From: a virus | Virus record (IMG/VR): IMGVR_UViG_3300042564_002349 | Location: 1-46,813 of that record | Strand: one strand, 5' to 3' | DNA length: 46,813 bases | In this document: positions 6,482 through 17,546 of the stretch, one piece after another | How the letters are laid out: every line of letters begins with the position of its first letter | Position numbering within the stretch: position 1 is the first letter of the stretch | The notes under the pieces: model-generated | The model's input: only the letters and a program-made list of their open reading frames with translations | Told to the model about the DNA's origin: nothing | The model's database searches: none | Position numbers and translations under genes: made by a program

Positions 6482-9400
6482 TTAAGGACATATGTTTTGT
6501 ATTGCTGTTATTATGTTTGCCCCACTAAATCCACTATATGTTGCACCATTTGTACCAGTTGCCAAGTCATATAATACGTTATTAGGTGCCGTTGTCATTA
6601 ATAACACTTTAATATTTTGATTATACAATGGTGTTATTAAACTATTAACATATGTAACATCGGTAGCACTGTAAGCGTCATCGTCACCACCTGGTTGAGC
6701 GTCTGTAATTAAAATTATTAATTTAGATACATTACTTCTAAATGTGCCGGCAAAATATTCATACCCCGATTTATCACTTGTTGCAACTAAATCAACACCC
6801 ATATCACTAGGTTCGGGAGAACCTCCCCCAGAACCAATACTAAATGTTCCATTGTTTATTTTATTTAATTGAGTAGTAAATGACGAAATATTATTTGTAC
6901 TCATTTTTTCCATTGCAGTAATTACTTGTTTTCTATTTGCTACGGAATTTATATTAATATATTTTTGACCACTAGGTAATGATGAATAACCTGAATCATT
7001 ATTGTAGTTTGGATTACTGCTCGCACCATATTCATCAAAAATAACCAATCCTAATCTGTAATTATTATTAGATTCTGTTTGAATTGTACTTGCAATTGAT
7101 GCAATTGATGATTTAACTCCATTAATAGCGCTACCCATACTTCCTGTATAATCAACTAAGAATACCACATCCATACCTGAAGAACACGGTGCACCTTCAC
7201 CTGGTGTTTCATCAATCATTTCAGTGAATGATGCCTCAAATGTACAATCTAATGTAGGCGTTGGGGTAGACGTTAATGTTAATGTAGGTGTATTAGTTGG
7301 TGTTGCAGTTAATGTTGGTGTTAACGTTTGAGTTGATGTAGGCGTAGGTGTTGGGTCGTTAACAATATATTGAATCGCGAAATCACAATCAATTGTTGGC
7401 GTAGGCGTTAGTGTCGGAGTGTTAGTTGGTGTTTCAGTAGGTGTCTCTGTTGGCGTTAACGTAGGAGTACTAGTTGGTGTTTCAGTCGGTGTCTCTGTTG
7501 GAGTTAACGTTGGTGTATTAGTTGGTGTAGATGTTGGAGTCGGTGTTGGGGTATTAACAATTACATTAAAATCAAAAGTACAATCAACAGTTACTGTAGG
7601 TGTATTAGTTGGGGTTAATGTAGGTGTTTCAGTAGGTGTTGATGTTGGCGTCTCTGTAGGTGTATTAGTCGGTGTTTCTGTTAATGTTGGTGTAGGTGTA
7701 GGTGTTGGGTCATTAACAATATATTGTATACTAAAGTCACAATCAACAGTCGGTGTAGGTGTTAACGTTGGCGTATTAGTAGGTGTCTCTGTTGGTGTCT
7801 CTGTTGGTGTCTCTGTTGGTGTGTTAGTTGGCGTTTCAGTCGGTGTCTCTGTTGGAGTTAACGTTGGTGTATTAGTTGGGGTGCTAGTTGGTGTAGGTGT
7901 TGGTGTGTTAACAATTACATCGAAATCAAAAGCACAATCTACAGTAGCCGTTGGGGTTAACGTAGGTGTATTTGTTGGAGTTTCAGTTAAAGTTGGTGTA
8001 GGTGTAGGCGTTGGTGTATTAACAACGTATTGAATTGCGAAATCACAATCAACAGTCGGTGTTGGTGTTAATGTAGGTGTCTCTGTCGGTGTTAATGTAG
8101 GCGTCTCTGTCGGTGTTAATGTAGGCGTCTCTGTCGGTGTTAATGTAGGTGTCTCTGTTGGTGTTAAAGTCGGAGTATTGGTCGGAGTGCTAGTTGGTGT
8201 TTCAGTTGGTGTTAACGTTGGAGTATTAGTTGGGGTGCTAGTCGGTGTAGGTGTTGGTGTGTTAACAATTACATCAAAATCAAAATTACAATCAACGGTT
8301 GCCGTTGGAGTATTAGTTGGGGTTTGTGTAGGTGTTGTTGTTAAGGTTTGTGTAGGTGTTGGTGTTGGAGTATTTACAACATATTGAATACTAAAGTCAC
8401 ACTCAATTGTTGCCGTAGGTGTTAACGTAGGTGTTTGAGTTGGTGTCTCTGTAGGTGTACTAGTCAACGTTAATGTTGGGGTATTCGTAGGCGTTTCTGT
8501 TAACGTCGGAGTTTGAGTTAAAGTTTGAGTTGGTGTAGGCGTTGGTGTATTAACAACGTATTGAATTGCGAAATCACAATCAACAGTCGCTGTTGGTGTT
8601 AATGTTGGGGTATTGGTTGGTGTAGACGTTAACGTTAACGTAGGCGTATTAGTTGGTGTTAATGTTTGTGTTGATGTAGGTGTTGGTGTTGGAGTATTTA
8701 CAACATATTGAATACTAAAATCACACTCAATTGTTGCCGTAGGTGTTTGTGTAGCGGTTAAGGTTAACGTTGGTGTATTTGTTGGTGTTAAAGTTGGTGT
8801 TAAAGTAGGTGTAGACGTTGGTGTAGACGTTAACGTTAACGTAGGCGTATTAGTTGGTGTACTAGTTACAGTTTGTGTTGGTGTATTTGTAACACCTAGT
8901 GTAGGTGTATTAGTTGGTGTACTAGTTGGTGTGCTAGTTAAAGTTTGAGTAGGCGTACTTGTTGGTGTACTTGTTGGCGTCTTTGTTGGTGTTACCGTAG
9001 GTGTTAATGTAGGTGTAGGTGTAGGTGTTCTTGTTTGTGCAACATACACTTCACCACATTCAACAACTGGTGTGTTATCACAATCCTCAATACCCATTTC
9101 TCTAGGGAAATAGTTTGTGTTAGAACCATTTACATATAATTGTTCTAAATCAAAGTTTAATGAAACAAATTTATTTTGTGTGAATGATAATAAGATTTGT
9201 TTGTTATTGTCACCATTAAAAAGAACCACATCACCTGTACCGTTCCAGTTCAAGTGATAGAATATACTTCTTGAGCAATAATCTAATTCAACAGTTTCAA
9301 CTTCAATTGGGAAACCAAGCTGATCTAATAACATATCCCCAGCGTATCCGTCATAATATGATGCATTAACATCACAACAAGGTTCTTCTGGTGGTGTTTC

Positions 9401-12400
9401 TTTTAATAATAAATCTTCTGGAAACGCACTTGTGAAATTACCATCACGCAAAATTCTTAATTCTGTTGTTGGTAAAACTTCAAATTGGTTGTTAATTAAA
9501 TGCTTCTTAACTGAACCCAAACAATCTTTATTTGTTATTTGAATTAGTTTATATGTAAAACTAAATGAGTATCCATTTGTTGCTGCGTTTCTAAAATCTG
9601 TTGTGGCAAATGGGCATGGATTAAAATCTGCGGATAATATATAATCACCAATGTTTACGTTTTCAATTGTTGTTTCAATTAAAGCACCAGAAGTAATCGC
9701 AGCATCAACAATCGCTTTAGTTGATACGTTTACAGTGCTACCAGTTGCTTTTAAAACAATTGACCCGTGCTTAATACCATAATTAAATGTTTCACGATAT
9801 TGAACTTTAGGTTGTATTGTATAACCAGTGTAGTTGTCACAAAAAGTAACACCTGACATTGTTGATAAAACTAAAGCGTCTTTTGTACCAATTAACTCAA
9901 AGAATTGTGTATGTGATCTACCATATCCTAGTGGATATGGATCGTGCTCTACTTTAAGTTGTAGACCTTCAATTTTTATTTTTTGTTCGCAGTTTGCTGC
10001 GTCTGTAAATAATAATTCAATTGGATTACCATCAATATCCCCATCTTCGTAAACGTCTGGTATGATAAACATACATGGCTCACCAATAATTTGTTGAATT
10101 TCTAAACCACTAATATTCTCGTTGAAATTCTCGGCATTTTCTCCGCAATCATAAAATATGTTAACCGGCCAAGAAGTTACATCGTCTTGATTTCTAGTGG
10201 CTCCGCTAATTGTAATGTAAACATCACTTTTAAGTCGACAATCTTCGGTACCTTCTTCATATATGTCGCAAGGTGTTGAAACATAAACTTGCATGCATGG
10301 TGGCTCTTCATATAAAAATTCTGAAGAGAAGAAGAAATCAATTTGTTTTGTACAAACACCATCAGCGTTTTTTTGTGAAAAGAATTTAACTTTTTCAATA
10401 CCGTCAGTGTCAACAAAAAACTCATGAGATAATATTGGTAAATCAACATTACATGTTGCTCCTGATGTAATTGCACTATATGGTATATAATCAGTTATAC
10501 ATCCTGCACTATCTCTTGTGTGTGTTGTATTAATCTGGTCAATTAAATCTGATAAAGCATTTTTCCAAGAAACTTTTATGGTCGAAATATCTAAACCAAT
10601 CCATTCTTTAAAGTCACAAATAAGTGGAGCATAAGATGTTCCAGACACAAATGAAGTGCAACCAGTTTTTGGTGTGAATTGATCAAATAGTGTGGTACCG
10701 GTTAAATTAACTTTAGTGTCTCCAGTATATTCTACCCCGTCAACGTCAACAATTAAATGGTATGTTACCCCCGTAAGTTTTAATAAACCTCTTAAATTTG
10801 ATTCAGTACCGATTAAAGTTTCTAAATCCTCTTCAATAGCTGTTTCAAATTCAGGATATAAATTATCAACAAACTCTGTTGGTGTACATGGTTTAACGTA
10901 TTGATATTTTGGTCTACCGAAAACATTATTCTCTGTTAAGTTACCACCTAGCCATAAAGTTGTTGCTGGAATAATTTGATTTAAGATGTTAGGCCAATAA
11001 GGACCCATCTTGTCAACAAATTCGTAAACACTAACAAAATCGTATGATGTAAAACCAGAATGTGAAATGTATTCACGATAGATTTCTTCTAATGCGATGT
11101 AATTCTTTTTGTATTTTATTACATGAGAATTTCTAATATGATTTTTTAATACGTTATCAAGATACTCAGCAAAACTAATCTCGGTTTGAACATCTAGTGT
11201 GCCAAAAGATAATGTTAAGTTTTGTGATTTTCTCCAAATATCATAATCAATTGCTTTTGAAGATGATACGAAAACGTTTATATTTTTTCTATTTAATATT
11301 AAATTAGTTGAATCTAAATCGTCAACTATTTGTCCTTTAACATTATCAATACTACTTCTTAATTCATAACCGTAATCTAATCCTGGTAATGTTCTATAAT
11401 AATTGTAGAAGTCCTCACCATATGTGAATTCTCTAGATTTGGTTTTTAATGTTTTAGTTCTACCCGTTGTAATTGAATTAGCTTCATCTAAAACATCATA
11501 TGATCTGTGGTCTAATGTTTCCTCATACCAACCAGAACCCATTTGAAAGAACACGTTCTCATCATTTGTTGTTGGTGATATTGGTAACCCAGTATTTTCA
11601 TCAACAGGGAAATCGGTTCTAGAACTAAATGATGTTGATGCCGTTTCTTCAACAATGTCATATGTGTAACCAGTAGTGTTAAAGGTTAACGTTTTATTGA
11701 CTTTGTTGCCTTGCATAACATCAAAGATATCTTGCTCAATTGTTGAACTAGGTAAACTTGATTCAACGTTATAAACGAACTCATCAATTTTTACCATTTG
11801 TGGTGGTGCACCTATAAACCTTAAAAAGAAATCTAAACTACTTCTAGTACCTTTAGATTTATAGATATGTGCTAGGTTAACAACAATTCTTCTATAAAAT
11901 TCAAGTTCTGCTTCAACTAAGTTTTTACCTATTGAAACCCCGTCGTATGTTTGAATTGAAGCGTTATATATTTGATCTTGTAATGTTTTCTCATCAAACA
12001 TATTAATTGTATTAAAACCTAACGTGTTTGCTAAGTTTTTTAAGAATACATCTGGTATGTTATTGATGGTATCATAACTAACATTACGCATGTATGCAAT
12101 GTTGTCAATATATTTTTTAACCTTATCAAAATTTTGACCATATAATTGGAAAATTTTATTGGTTTTTTGGTCATCTGTATCAAATTCAAATAATTGTGGT
12201 GATGATAGAAATCTAATTATTAAATCAGATTTGTACTCATCTACCTCAATCGCAATTGAGTTAACAGTGTCAATATAGTTTTGGTATTCTAAACCAACAA
12301 TTCTAATATTCCAACCGTCTTTAGATACTGGCCAATTAACTTCAACTGGAATAATTTCGGTTTTTGTTCCGCCGGAAGTATCTCTAGGTATTTGAAACGT

Positions 12401-13198
12401 TGTCTTATATATTGGTAGTGTTTCTCTATTTAAAATTGTTTGTTCTAAATCGTCTAACCCTATATAAAACTCTTCGACAACGCCATTATTTGGGCGAATT
12501 AAATATGAACTTGTATATGTTGAACCAGTAAATGGCTTACCAATAACTTCGAACCCAACAACATTATTAACATCTGGCTCCGTATATTTTGTTACAGTAT
12601 AAGTTGTGTTGTTAACATCAACGGCATATTTTTTATATGCTGAATATAAATTTCTTATACTATTTGTTGTTTCTCCAGTAACAACAACTGTCGGTTCAAC
12701 TAAAACAACATCTAATGGATTATACATTAATGATGTTTGTAATGTAAACGTAGTTCTATTTGTGATTATATTGTAAACAATATTTTCAGCGGTGTTTTTG
12801 TTAACACCAACAGGTGATGTACTATCTGCTAAAAGTGCTGCTGGGAAATTATTAATAATCCTAGCTGTTGAAACTCTAAATCTTTCTCTTAATGAACCAT
12901 ATAATGATTTTCCGGCATCTGCTTTAGAATCATTAAATTTGATTGGTCTTTTTTCACCTGTTGACTGTGTAACAGTTGTTGGTGATTCTGTTTCAATTTT
13001 TAAATCTTCTAATGTTAAAAAATCTGAAAACGGCGCAGTTTTAAACGATTTTGAATCTTTTTCTGGTATGATTTTATCTAAAGCAAAATTGGTATTGGTC
13101 AATTGACTAGTTCCATCGGTAATTTGACTACCGATAATACTGTCGGAAAATGTTTGATTTCCGCTCGTTGCTTGACTTGGTACCTTATATTTTGCCAT
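6482..13198 (-). CDS. giant baseplate/tail protein with Thr-Pro stalk and C-terminal vWA domain
   Basis: A 2238-residue protein in three parts. Residues 1 to about 800 look like a baseplate/tail protein: the segment around residues 440-465 ([20 protein letters not shown]) matches the KGT-x-x-A/S-L pattern of P2 gpI-type tail proteins. Residues about 800-1390 are beta-rich with scattered Cys. Residues about 1390-1983 are a Thr-Pro stalk carrying nine modules, six of type CDFxIQY(V/I)VN and three of type CxFDF(D/N)VIVN. Residues about 2005-2237 are a von Willebrand factor A domain: MIDAS residues D2016, T2018 and S2020 (VDYTGSMGS), then [11 protein letters not shown] and LITDAQPGG with D2166. 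Cys2005 and Cys2237 flank the domain and could form a disulfide. vWA domains usually bind protein ligands through a metal ion, so a host-surface contact is a reasonable inference. Its ATG overlaps the preceding stop (TAATG). Confidence 0.85.
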   Translation of the reverse strand: MAKYKVPSQATSGNQTFSDSIIGSQITDGTSQLTNTNFALDKIIPEKDSKSFKTAPFSDFLTLEDLKIETESPTTVTQSTGEKRPIKFNDSKADAGKSLYGSLRERFRVSTARIINNFPAALLADSTSPVGVNKNTAENIVYNIITNRTTFTLQTSLMYNPLDVVLVEPTVVVTGETTNSIRNLYSAYKKYAVDVNNTTYTVTKYTEPDVNNVVGFEVIGKPFTGSTYTSSYLIRPNNGVVEEFYIGLDDLEQTILNRETLPIYKTTFQIPRDTSGGTKTEIIPVEVNWPVSKDGWNIRIVGLEYQNYIDTVNSIAIEVDEYKSDLIIRFLSSPQLFEFDTDDQKTNKIFQLYGQNFDKVKKYIDNIAYMRNVSYDTINNIPDVFLKNLANTLGFNTINMFDEKTLQDQIYNASIQTYDGVSIGKNLVEAELEFYRRIVVNLAHIYKSKGTRSSLDFFLRFIGAPPQMVKIDEFVYNVESSLPSSTIEQDIFDVMQGNKVNKTLTFNTTGYTYDIVEETASTSFSSRTDFPVDENTGLPISPTTNDENVFFQMGSGWYEETLDHRSYDVLDEANSITTGRTKTLKTKSREFTYGEDFYNYYRTLPGLDYGYELRSSIDNVKGQIVDDLDSTNLILNRKNINVFVSSSKAIDYDIWRKSQNLTLSFGTLDVQTEISFAEYLDNVLKNHIRNSHVIKYKKNYIALEEIYREYISHSGFTSYDFVSVYEFVDKMGPYWPNILNQIIPATTLWLGGNLTENNVFGRPKYQYVKPCTPTEFVDNLYPEFETAIEEDLETLIGTESNLRGLLKLTGVTYHLIVDVDGVEYTGDTKVNLTGTTLFDQFTPKTGCTSFVSGTSYAPLICDFKEWIGLDISTIKVSWKNALSDLIDQINTTHTRDSAGCITDYIPYSAITSGATCNVDLPILSHEFFVDTDGIEKVKFFSQKNADGVCTKQIDFFFSSEFLYEEPPCMQVYVSTPCDIYEEGTEDCRLKSDVYITISGATRNQDDVTSWPVNIFYDCGENAENFNENISGLEIQQIIGEPCMFIIPDVYEDGDIDGNPIELLFTDAANCEQKIKIEGLQLKVEHDPYPLGYGRSHTQFFELIGTKDALVLSTMSGVTFCDNYTGYTIQPKVQYRETFNYGIKHGSIVLKATGSTVNVSTKAIVDAAITSGALIETTIENVNIGDYILSADFNPCPFATTDFRNAATNGYSFSFTYKLIQITNKDCLGSVKKHLINNQFEVLPTTELRILRDGNFTSAFPEDLLLKETPPEEPCCDVNASYYDGYAGDMLLDQLGFPIEVETVELDYCSRSIFYHLNWNGTGDVVLFNGDNNKQILLSFTQNKFVSLNFDLEQLYVNGSNTNYFPREMGIEDCDNTPVVECGEVYVAQTRTPTPTPTLTPTVTPTKTPTSTPTSTPTQTLTSTPTSTPTNTPTLGVTNTPTQTVTSTPTNTPTLTLTSTPTSTPTLTPTLTPTNTPTLTLTATQTPTATIECDFSIQYVVNTPTPTPTSTQTLTPTNTPTLTLTSTPTNTPTLTPTATVDCDFAIQYVVNTPTPTPTQTLTQTPTLTETPTNTPTLTLTSTPTETPTQTPTLTPTATIECDFSIQYVVNTPTPTPTQTLTTTPTQTPTNTPTATVDCNFDFDVIVNTPTPTPTSTPTNTPTLTPTETPTSTPTNTPTLTPTETPTLTPTETPTLTPTETPTLTPTETPTLTPTPTVDCDFAIQYVVNTPTPTPTPTLTETPTNTPTLTPTATVDCAFDFDVIVNTPTPTPTSTPTNTPTLTPTETPTETPTNTPTETPTETPTETPTNTPTLTPTPTVDCDFSIQYIVNDPTPTPTPTLTETPTNTPTETPTSTPTETPTLTPTNTPTVTVDCTFDFNVIVNTPTPTPTSTPTNTPTLTPTETPTETPTSTPTLTPTETPTETPTNTPTLTPTPTIDCDFAIQYIVNDPTPTPTSTQTLTPTLTATPTNTPTLTLTSTPTPTLDCTFEASFTEMIDETPGEGAPCSSGMDVVFLVDYTGSMGSAINGVKSSIASIASTIQTESNNNYRLGLVIFDEYGASSNPNYNNDSGYSSLPSGQKYININSVANRKQVITAMEKMSTNNISSFTTQLNKINNGTFSIGSGGGSPEPSDMGVDLVATSDKSGYEYFAGTFRSNVSKLIILITDAQPGGDDDAYSATDVTYVNSLITPLYNQNIKVLLMTTAPNNVLYDLATGTNGATYSGFSGANIITAIQNICP
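7250..9030 (-). repeat. degenerate Thr-Pro-coding repeat tract with nine modules
   Basis: About 1.8 kb of imperfect 12/24-base units encoding T-x-T-P, with nine interrupting cysteine modules. In protein order these are IQY, IQY, IQY, VIV, IQY, VIV, IQY, VIV, IQY, then a final variant (CTFEASF) that leads into the vWA domain. Boundaries are approximate. The same tract family occurs in the next gene. Confidence 0.85.
8069..8164 (-). repeat. four near-identical 24-base tandem units
   Basis: Units 8069-8092, 8093-8116, 8117-8140 and 8141-8164. The middle two are identical and the outer two differ by one or two bases. Each encodes eight residues of the TPTLTPTE type. This is the most homogeneous part of the stalk and thus the youngest expansion. 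Confidence 0.85.
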
Positions 13199-14103
13199 TA
13201 TTCTGTAATATCATCAAAGTTTAAAGATTCATCAATAGTTGTTCTCTCTTCACGAACTTCATATAATGTTTCATTAAATTCGTCTTTAACTTCGTAAAGA
13301 TTAAATTGTTTGTATATATTATTTTCTTTATTGTATATGCTGTATATACCACTATTAATTGCTTTAGTTTGATTACCATAAAGAGCAAGTGCTAATGTCG
13401 ATGCATCATGTTCAACCATTTCAACCTCAATTGTTGTTGGGTTAAAGTATGTATTTGTAATGATTATTTCTTGGTTTGGCTGACCAATAAAAGGTATTGT
13501 ATTCGGTCTGTTTGCTGGAGACGATGATGGTGTCACCGTCAAAAACATTAAATTACTAGCAGAATCAGTATATCTATAACGAATCGCTTTTTGTGACGAG
13601 TTTGTTAAATTAGATGTGATTGGCTCACAATAAAATGAAGAAGTCACTATTCGGTAAAAATTAGGAACTTTTTTGTGATTAGCATCTAGATATTCAATTC
13701 TGTGACCAATTAGACCTTGAGGTGTGAACTTGTTTCTATCCTCTGTTTCAATATTACCTAAATCTACAATAATACCTCTAACTGATGGTAATGACGCTAA
13801 AACCCCACAATCAGCTATTAATGTTCTAATTTGTTTAGGTCTAATATGTAATGTATATATTCCAATATCTGTGAAATCTGACGATTCTAATTTTAGATTG
13901 TACATACCACCTAAAACTTCAACACCATTTGAAGCACCCGTACTATCATTATGATATACTGGAGTTAAAATATCTGTTGCAGATAATTTTTTCAAGATTG
14001 GGGTGGAATCTGTCGACCTTGTCGCCGCATAATGGTAGATGATTTCAACATCTTCTGGTGATGCGTCTGCTGGTCTAACTATTCCGTATGATCCTACTGC
14101 CAT
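13198..14103 (-). CDS. virion structural protein, unknown
   Basis: A 301-residue protein starting [20 protein letters not shown]. It is mixed alpha/beta and beta-rich with no signal peptide, membrane segment or recognised motif. Its C-terminus is acidic and helical ([17 protein letters not shown]). Its stop overlaps the ATG of the 2238-residue tail protein by one base (TAATG), which suggests translational coupling and equal dosage. With baseplate genes upstream and the fibre/adhesin genes downstream, a baseplate-to-fibre connector is plausible, but nothing in the sequence proves it. A near-match to the TATTTATA box precedes it. Confidence 0.75.
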   Translation of the reverse strand: MAVGSYGIVRPADASPEDVEIIYHYAATRSTDSTPILKKLSATDILTPVYHNDSTGASNGVEVLGGMYNLKLESSDFTDIGIYTLHIRPKQIRTLIADCGVLASLPSVRGIIVDLGNIETEDRNKFTPQGLIGHRIEYLDANHKKVPNFYRIVTSSFYCEPITSNLTNSSQKAIRYRYTDSASNLMFLTVTPSSSPANRPNTIPFIGQPNQEIIITNTYFNPTTIEVEMVEHDASTLALALYGNQTKAINSGIYSIYNKENNIYKQFNLYEVKDEFNETLYEVREERTTIDESLNFDDITE

Positions 14104-14114
14104 GTGTTTTAATA

Positions 14115-14121
14115 ATAAATA
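14115..14121 (-). promoter_or_regulatory. TATTTAT box upstream of 13198-14103
   Basis: The coding strand reads ATATTTATT 11 bases before the ATG at 14103, matching 7 of 8 positions of the recurring box. Candidate only. Confidence 0.25.
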
Positions 14122-14127
14122 TAATTT

Positions 14128-15042
14128 TTATTGTTTTCTTACTGTAAAAAATCCATTTCCATACACTTCTAACTCACCTAAACTGTCAACTTCACCTAAT
14201 CTTAAGTTATATTCACAAACACCCTGCTTTCCTCTTTCAACAAAAATGTCAGAATATATCACAGGATCATCAATAAACCCTAAAAAATGTTCATTTCTGG
14301 TTAACATTGCGTTTATTGTTGATTCTATTTGAAATGACGCCGTGTTCCCAGAAATATATGTAGAACCATCAGATAAATCTTTATATTGTAATCCATCTAA
14401 TGTGTATCCTGTATATGCGTATGTTTCACCTTCAACTGTTGTTGTTCCGGTTGTAATTCCACTGTATGAATTTCCTGAACCATATAATTTTAATTCGTCT
14501 ACTCTACTAGTTCCAACACCTAAGAAAGTGGTGGTACCCGTATGTCCGGTAGCATAATCATAATCGTTCAAATAATCTTGTGTAACTCCAGTAATGCTTG
14601 TATATGGTACATCAAACGTTAGTGTTCCTAATGCATTTGTGCCGGTATACCCGCTAACCAAAGGTACCTGTATTGTTTTTTCAACCTCTTGAACACCCCA
14701 GGGGCTATCCATTGTTATTGTTATTGTTTTTTCACCGCTACTAGTATATGTGTGTGATGTATTTGATAGTAATGTAAATCCGGTTAACAATGCACCGTCA
14801 CCCCAATCAACTGTAAATTCGGCTTCAACAAGTTTTTTTAACCTATTTGTGCTTCCGGTATTATAAACTGTAATTGCATTACCATTTCCAGAATAAGTAA
14901 AATTGCATAGCTGTTCAATTTGTTCTAATTCGCCATCAAATTCCACCATTACCCCCATCTCGTCCAAATCTGCCTCTAAAAATATTGGCACATTGAATGT
15001 TTTTCCGGTATTTTGTAATATTTGAAATTGATTTTTATTCAT
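14128..15042 (-). CDS. virion structural protein with PKD-like domain
   Basis: A 304-residue protein. Around residues 70-120 it shows a PKD-like signature: FTVDWGDG, then a HTYTSSGEKTITIT strand pair, which matches the WGDG...HxY...G...V/I-T-V/I pattern of PKD (Ig-like) domains. The remainder is Gly/Ser/Thr/Tyr-rich beta structure with a C-terminal domain ending in FFTVRKQ. PKD and other Ig-like domains are common decorations of phage tail and baseplate proteins and can bind carbohydrate or add rigidity. The gene abuts 15043-15801 directly and is part of the same unit. Confidence 0.75.
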   Translation of the reverse strand: MNKNQFQILQNTGKTFNVPIFLEADLDEMGVMVEFDGELEQIEQLCNFTYSGNGNAITVYNTGSTNRLKKLVEAEFTVDWGDGALLTGFTLLSNTSHTYTSSGEKTITITMDSPWGVQEVEKTIQVPLVSGYTGTNALGTLTFDVPYTSITGVTQDYLNDYDYATGHTGTTTFLGVGTSRVDELKLYGSGNSYSGITTGTTTVEGETYAYTGYTLDGLQYKDLSDGSTYISGNTASFQIESTINAMLTRNEHFLGFIDDPVIYSDIFVERGKQGVCEYNLRLGEVDSLGELEVYGNGFFTVRKQ

Positions 15043-15801
15043 TTATTCTGGTATTTCATAAAAATTTATTGGTGTTGTTCTTAAACCCTTTCTAGATCCA
15101 GTTGAACCATCATACTCATAAATAACATATGAATGATTTGTCATATCTGTTTGCACTTCATAATACAAGTCATCATCTTGATTTAATTCTGATCCAATAA
15201 TATTTTTATTGGAAAAACTTAAAATTGAACCATCCTCAGCATTAAAAAATCTAGCTGAAATGTAAAAAGTGTCACCAGAATAAACGGAATTATCTTGGAA
15301 CCAAAAGAAGTACATGTTTTCACTATTCCTGTAATTGTTACCAGTAAAAACTGGAACATGGATATAGTCACCTAAAGAGGTATAGAATACTTTTTGACCT
15401 AATGGTAATGATAATGTTTTGGCAAATATTAATTTTTGTGTTTCCTTTTTTGGTGTGCTATAAAATTCTATTCTGAAGAAACTCTTAACAGTATGTGCTA
15501 ATAACATAGCATTCTCTTCTGGAGATATACCAACTAGATTATAATCTAAACCATTTGAATACCCATTATTAGCGTCTAAAAAATAAAAGTAAAACCAAAT
15601 ATCGCTTTGATTGATTCCTGAATTTAAATATGGTTCATGTATGTATCTGGTCGTTTCGTAGTTATCAACTTGATTGATAATTTTTTTCATCGTTTCTTTT
15701 TCATAACTAGCAAAGTTTTCTTCCCAACCAGCATTAGTTTTGAAATCAACGGATTGTGGAATGTTTAAATAAAAATCATCAGTTGTTTTTAAAATTTTCA
15801 T
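15043..15801 (-). CDS. virion structural protein, unknown
   Basis: A 252-residue protein, MKILKTTDDFYLNIPQS, rich in aromatic residues (runs such as IWFYFYFLD and YFFWFQD) and without recognisable motifs, signal peptide or coiled coil. The ATG at 15801 overlaps the stop of 15801-17546, and its own stop abuts the next ATG at 15042, so the three genes are translationally linked. Baseplate or fibre-attachment role is inferred from position alone. Confidence 0.7.
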   Translation of the reverse strand: MKILKTTDDFYLNIPQSVDFKTNAGWEENFASYEKETMKKIINQVDNYETTRYIHEPYLNSGINQSDIWFYFYFLDANNGYSNGLDYNLVGISPEENAMLLAHTVKSFFRIEFYSTPKKETQKLIFAKTLSLPLGQKVFYTSLGDYIHVPVFTGNNYRNSENMYFFWFQDNSVYSGDTFYISARFFNAEDGSILSFSNKNIIGSELNQDDDLYYEVQTDMTNHSYVIYEYDGSTGSRKGLRTTPINFYEIPE

Positions 15802-17546
15802 TAACAGATAGTTTTCTTTTTACCAAACGCTCTAATGCCATTTGTTTTATTTAAATATTCCTTCTCATTTCTCATATAGAAATTAATATCTTGCATAACA
15901 TAATGTTGACCATTAACAAATGGAAAATTTGTTCCGTTACCTTCGTCATCGATATATCCGTGGTCATAAACGTCTCTCCATTTCCAAATACCTTCTTTTG
16001 GAAAATATTGTACGTTATCTGGTAAATCATATATATTATCCGTATTTGAAGTTTCAATATATGGCGAAAGTTGTCTTAATTTAATTCTATAATGTGGTTG
16101 ATAATATAACCCCATTTTATTTTGTGCGCTATTACCCACATAATAAACAGAATCATCTTGATTAAAGTCGAATATTGAAACTGGGTTAGTGATTTTATGT
16201 AAAGATTCACTAATAATTCTTTCTTTTAAATTAACTGGGTCATATTCCACAAAAGCACCAATTAATACAGTGCCTTTTGGTAATGTTGTTCCACTACTAA
16301 ATGTATAAGTGTCTGATCCTTGAGTTCTTGTAAATGTTTGACCAGACATTCCGGTTTCATTAGATGTTGATCCGCTGAAGTGTTCATCAACCCATGAATT
16401 ATGTAAGTGAAACTTATATCCCACTTTTGGTGGGTATTCAAAATATCCAGAGCCATTTTTAAAAACAACAGACAAGTAAACTTCGCTTGGTGTAAAATCT
16501 AAATTGTTAGTAATACCAGTTAAAATAAATGGTTCCCTAAAATCAAATATCACTGACTCCATTCTATTTTTCTCAACTAACACATCGTTTTCTTGCGCGC
16601 TATTTTCAAATAATAATTTTTTTTCATCCTCAAATATTGGCGTTTCAAATCCTGCCTTATCCATTATATAAGCTGAATTATCTGTAAGTGTTTTATGTTT
16701 ATGTACATAATACGAACAAGTTGTTCCTGTTACGTCGTTATCACTTAAACATCTTTTAATCATAATCACACCACTAATGGTAGTTCCACTTAATTCTGTT
16801 TTATCAACATTAATAACATACTTTTCAGATTCATAAACCTCGTCACCAATACTTTTAATTGAATGTGCTGTACCATTAATAACCACAAATTCTTTTTGTT
16901 CAATTCCGTGAGGAACTGGTGTTGTTAACTTATAATAACTTCCTTTATCGGTTACTCTTGCCGGTATTCCGTGTTTAGCTTTATTTCCACTTGGTGTTTT
17001 TACCCCGCCGGTTAATGTATACGCAATAGGGTATTCGGGGTCAGAACCATAAACATAACTAAGATATAAATTCCAGTTATGGTATGGTGCGTCCATAGTT
17101 GATATTGACGCATGGTTATTGTTTCCTGTAACGCTAACGCCATAACCACTATACGTGCCCATAGTTCCAGCATTTACATCTGGCTCTGTTATGACTTCAC
17201 GCAATAAATCACGTCTTAAAAAAGCAAATTCATCATATGGTAAGTAACCTTCATTTTGTGCACCAGTTGCTCCGTCACCATTTAGATATAACGACTTTTG
17301 TAATTTTGCATATCCTGTTGTTCCAGAATATAGATTTCTAAAAATCATTTTTAATTTACCATATATTTTATACTTAGGACTTTCGTTTCTCTCCTCACCA
17401 AATAATTCTTGAACATCCAATAATATTGTTTTGTCACCTTCTCTTAACAATTCTTCAGATGTATTCAAACCAATTTTAGTCACCAAATCTTTTTCTGGCG
17501 CTTTAGCGTATTCCTTTTCTGGTAATATAATTTGTCTCTTTTCCAT
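15801..17546 (-). CDS. large virion structural protein, unknown
   Basis: A 581-residue protein beginning MEKRQIILPEKEYAKAPEKD. The N-terminal 120 residues look helical and charged, and the rest is beta-rich with Gly/Tyr/Asn segments. The sequence ends in a basic tail, FGKKKTIC. It overlaps both neighbours by a single base (TAATG junctions), which indicates a tightly packed structural operon. No family was recognised. Lying between a 1291-residue protein and smaller beta proteins downstream of the gp6-like gene, it is probably a baseplate periphery component. Confidence 0.75.
   Translation of the reverse strand: MEKRQIILPEKEYAKAPEKDLVTKIGLNTSEELLREGDKTILLDVQELFGEERNESPKYKIYGKLKMIFRNLYSGTTGYAKLQKSLYLNGDGATGAQNEGYLPYDEFAFLRRDLLREVITEPDVNAGTMGTYSGYGVSVTGNNNHASISTMDAPYHNWNLYLSYVYGSDPEYPIAYTLTGGVKTPSGNKAKHGIPARVTDKGSYYKLTTPVPHGIEQKEFVVINGTAHSIKSIGDEVYESEKYVINVDKTELSGTTISGVIMIKRCLSDNDVTGTTCSYYVHKHKTLTDNSAYIMDKAGFETPIFEDEKKLLFENSAQENDVLVEKNRMESVIFDFREPFILTGITNNLDFTPSEVYLSVVFKNGSGYFEYPPKVGYKFHLHNSWVDEHFSGSTSNETGMSGQTFTRTQGSDTYTFSSGTTLPKGTVLIGAFVEYDPVNLKERIISESLHKITNPVSIFDFNQDDSVYYVGNSAQNKMGLYYQPHYRIKLRQLSPYIETSNTDNIYDLPDNVQYFPKEGIWKWRDVYDHGYIDDEGNGTNFPFVNGQHYVMQDINFYMRNEKEYLNKTNGIRAFGKKKTIC

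Noticed and set aside
7419-8033. A 204-codon plus-strand frame rich in VGVxVGV, and similar frames at 5024-5281, 5618-5827, 5867-6238 and 8178-8387
   Set aside because: They are the antisense reading of the Thr-Pro repeats: the complement of ACN-CCN codons gives Gly-Val strings without stops. No plus-strand leader or composition supports translation.
4950-9030. CRISPR-like appearance of regularly spaced repeats
   Set aside because: The units are coding, in frame, degenerate and without unique spacers. They encode Thr-Pro stalk modules.
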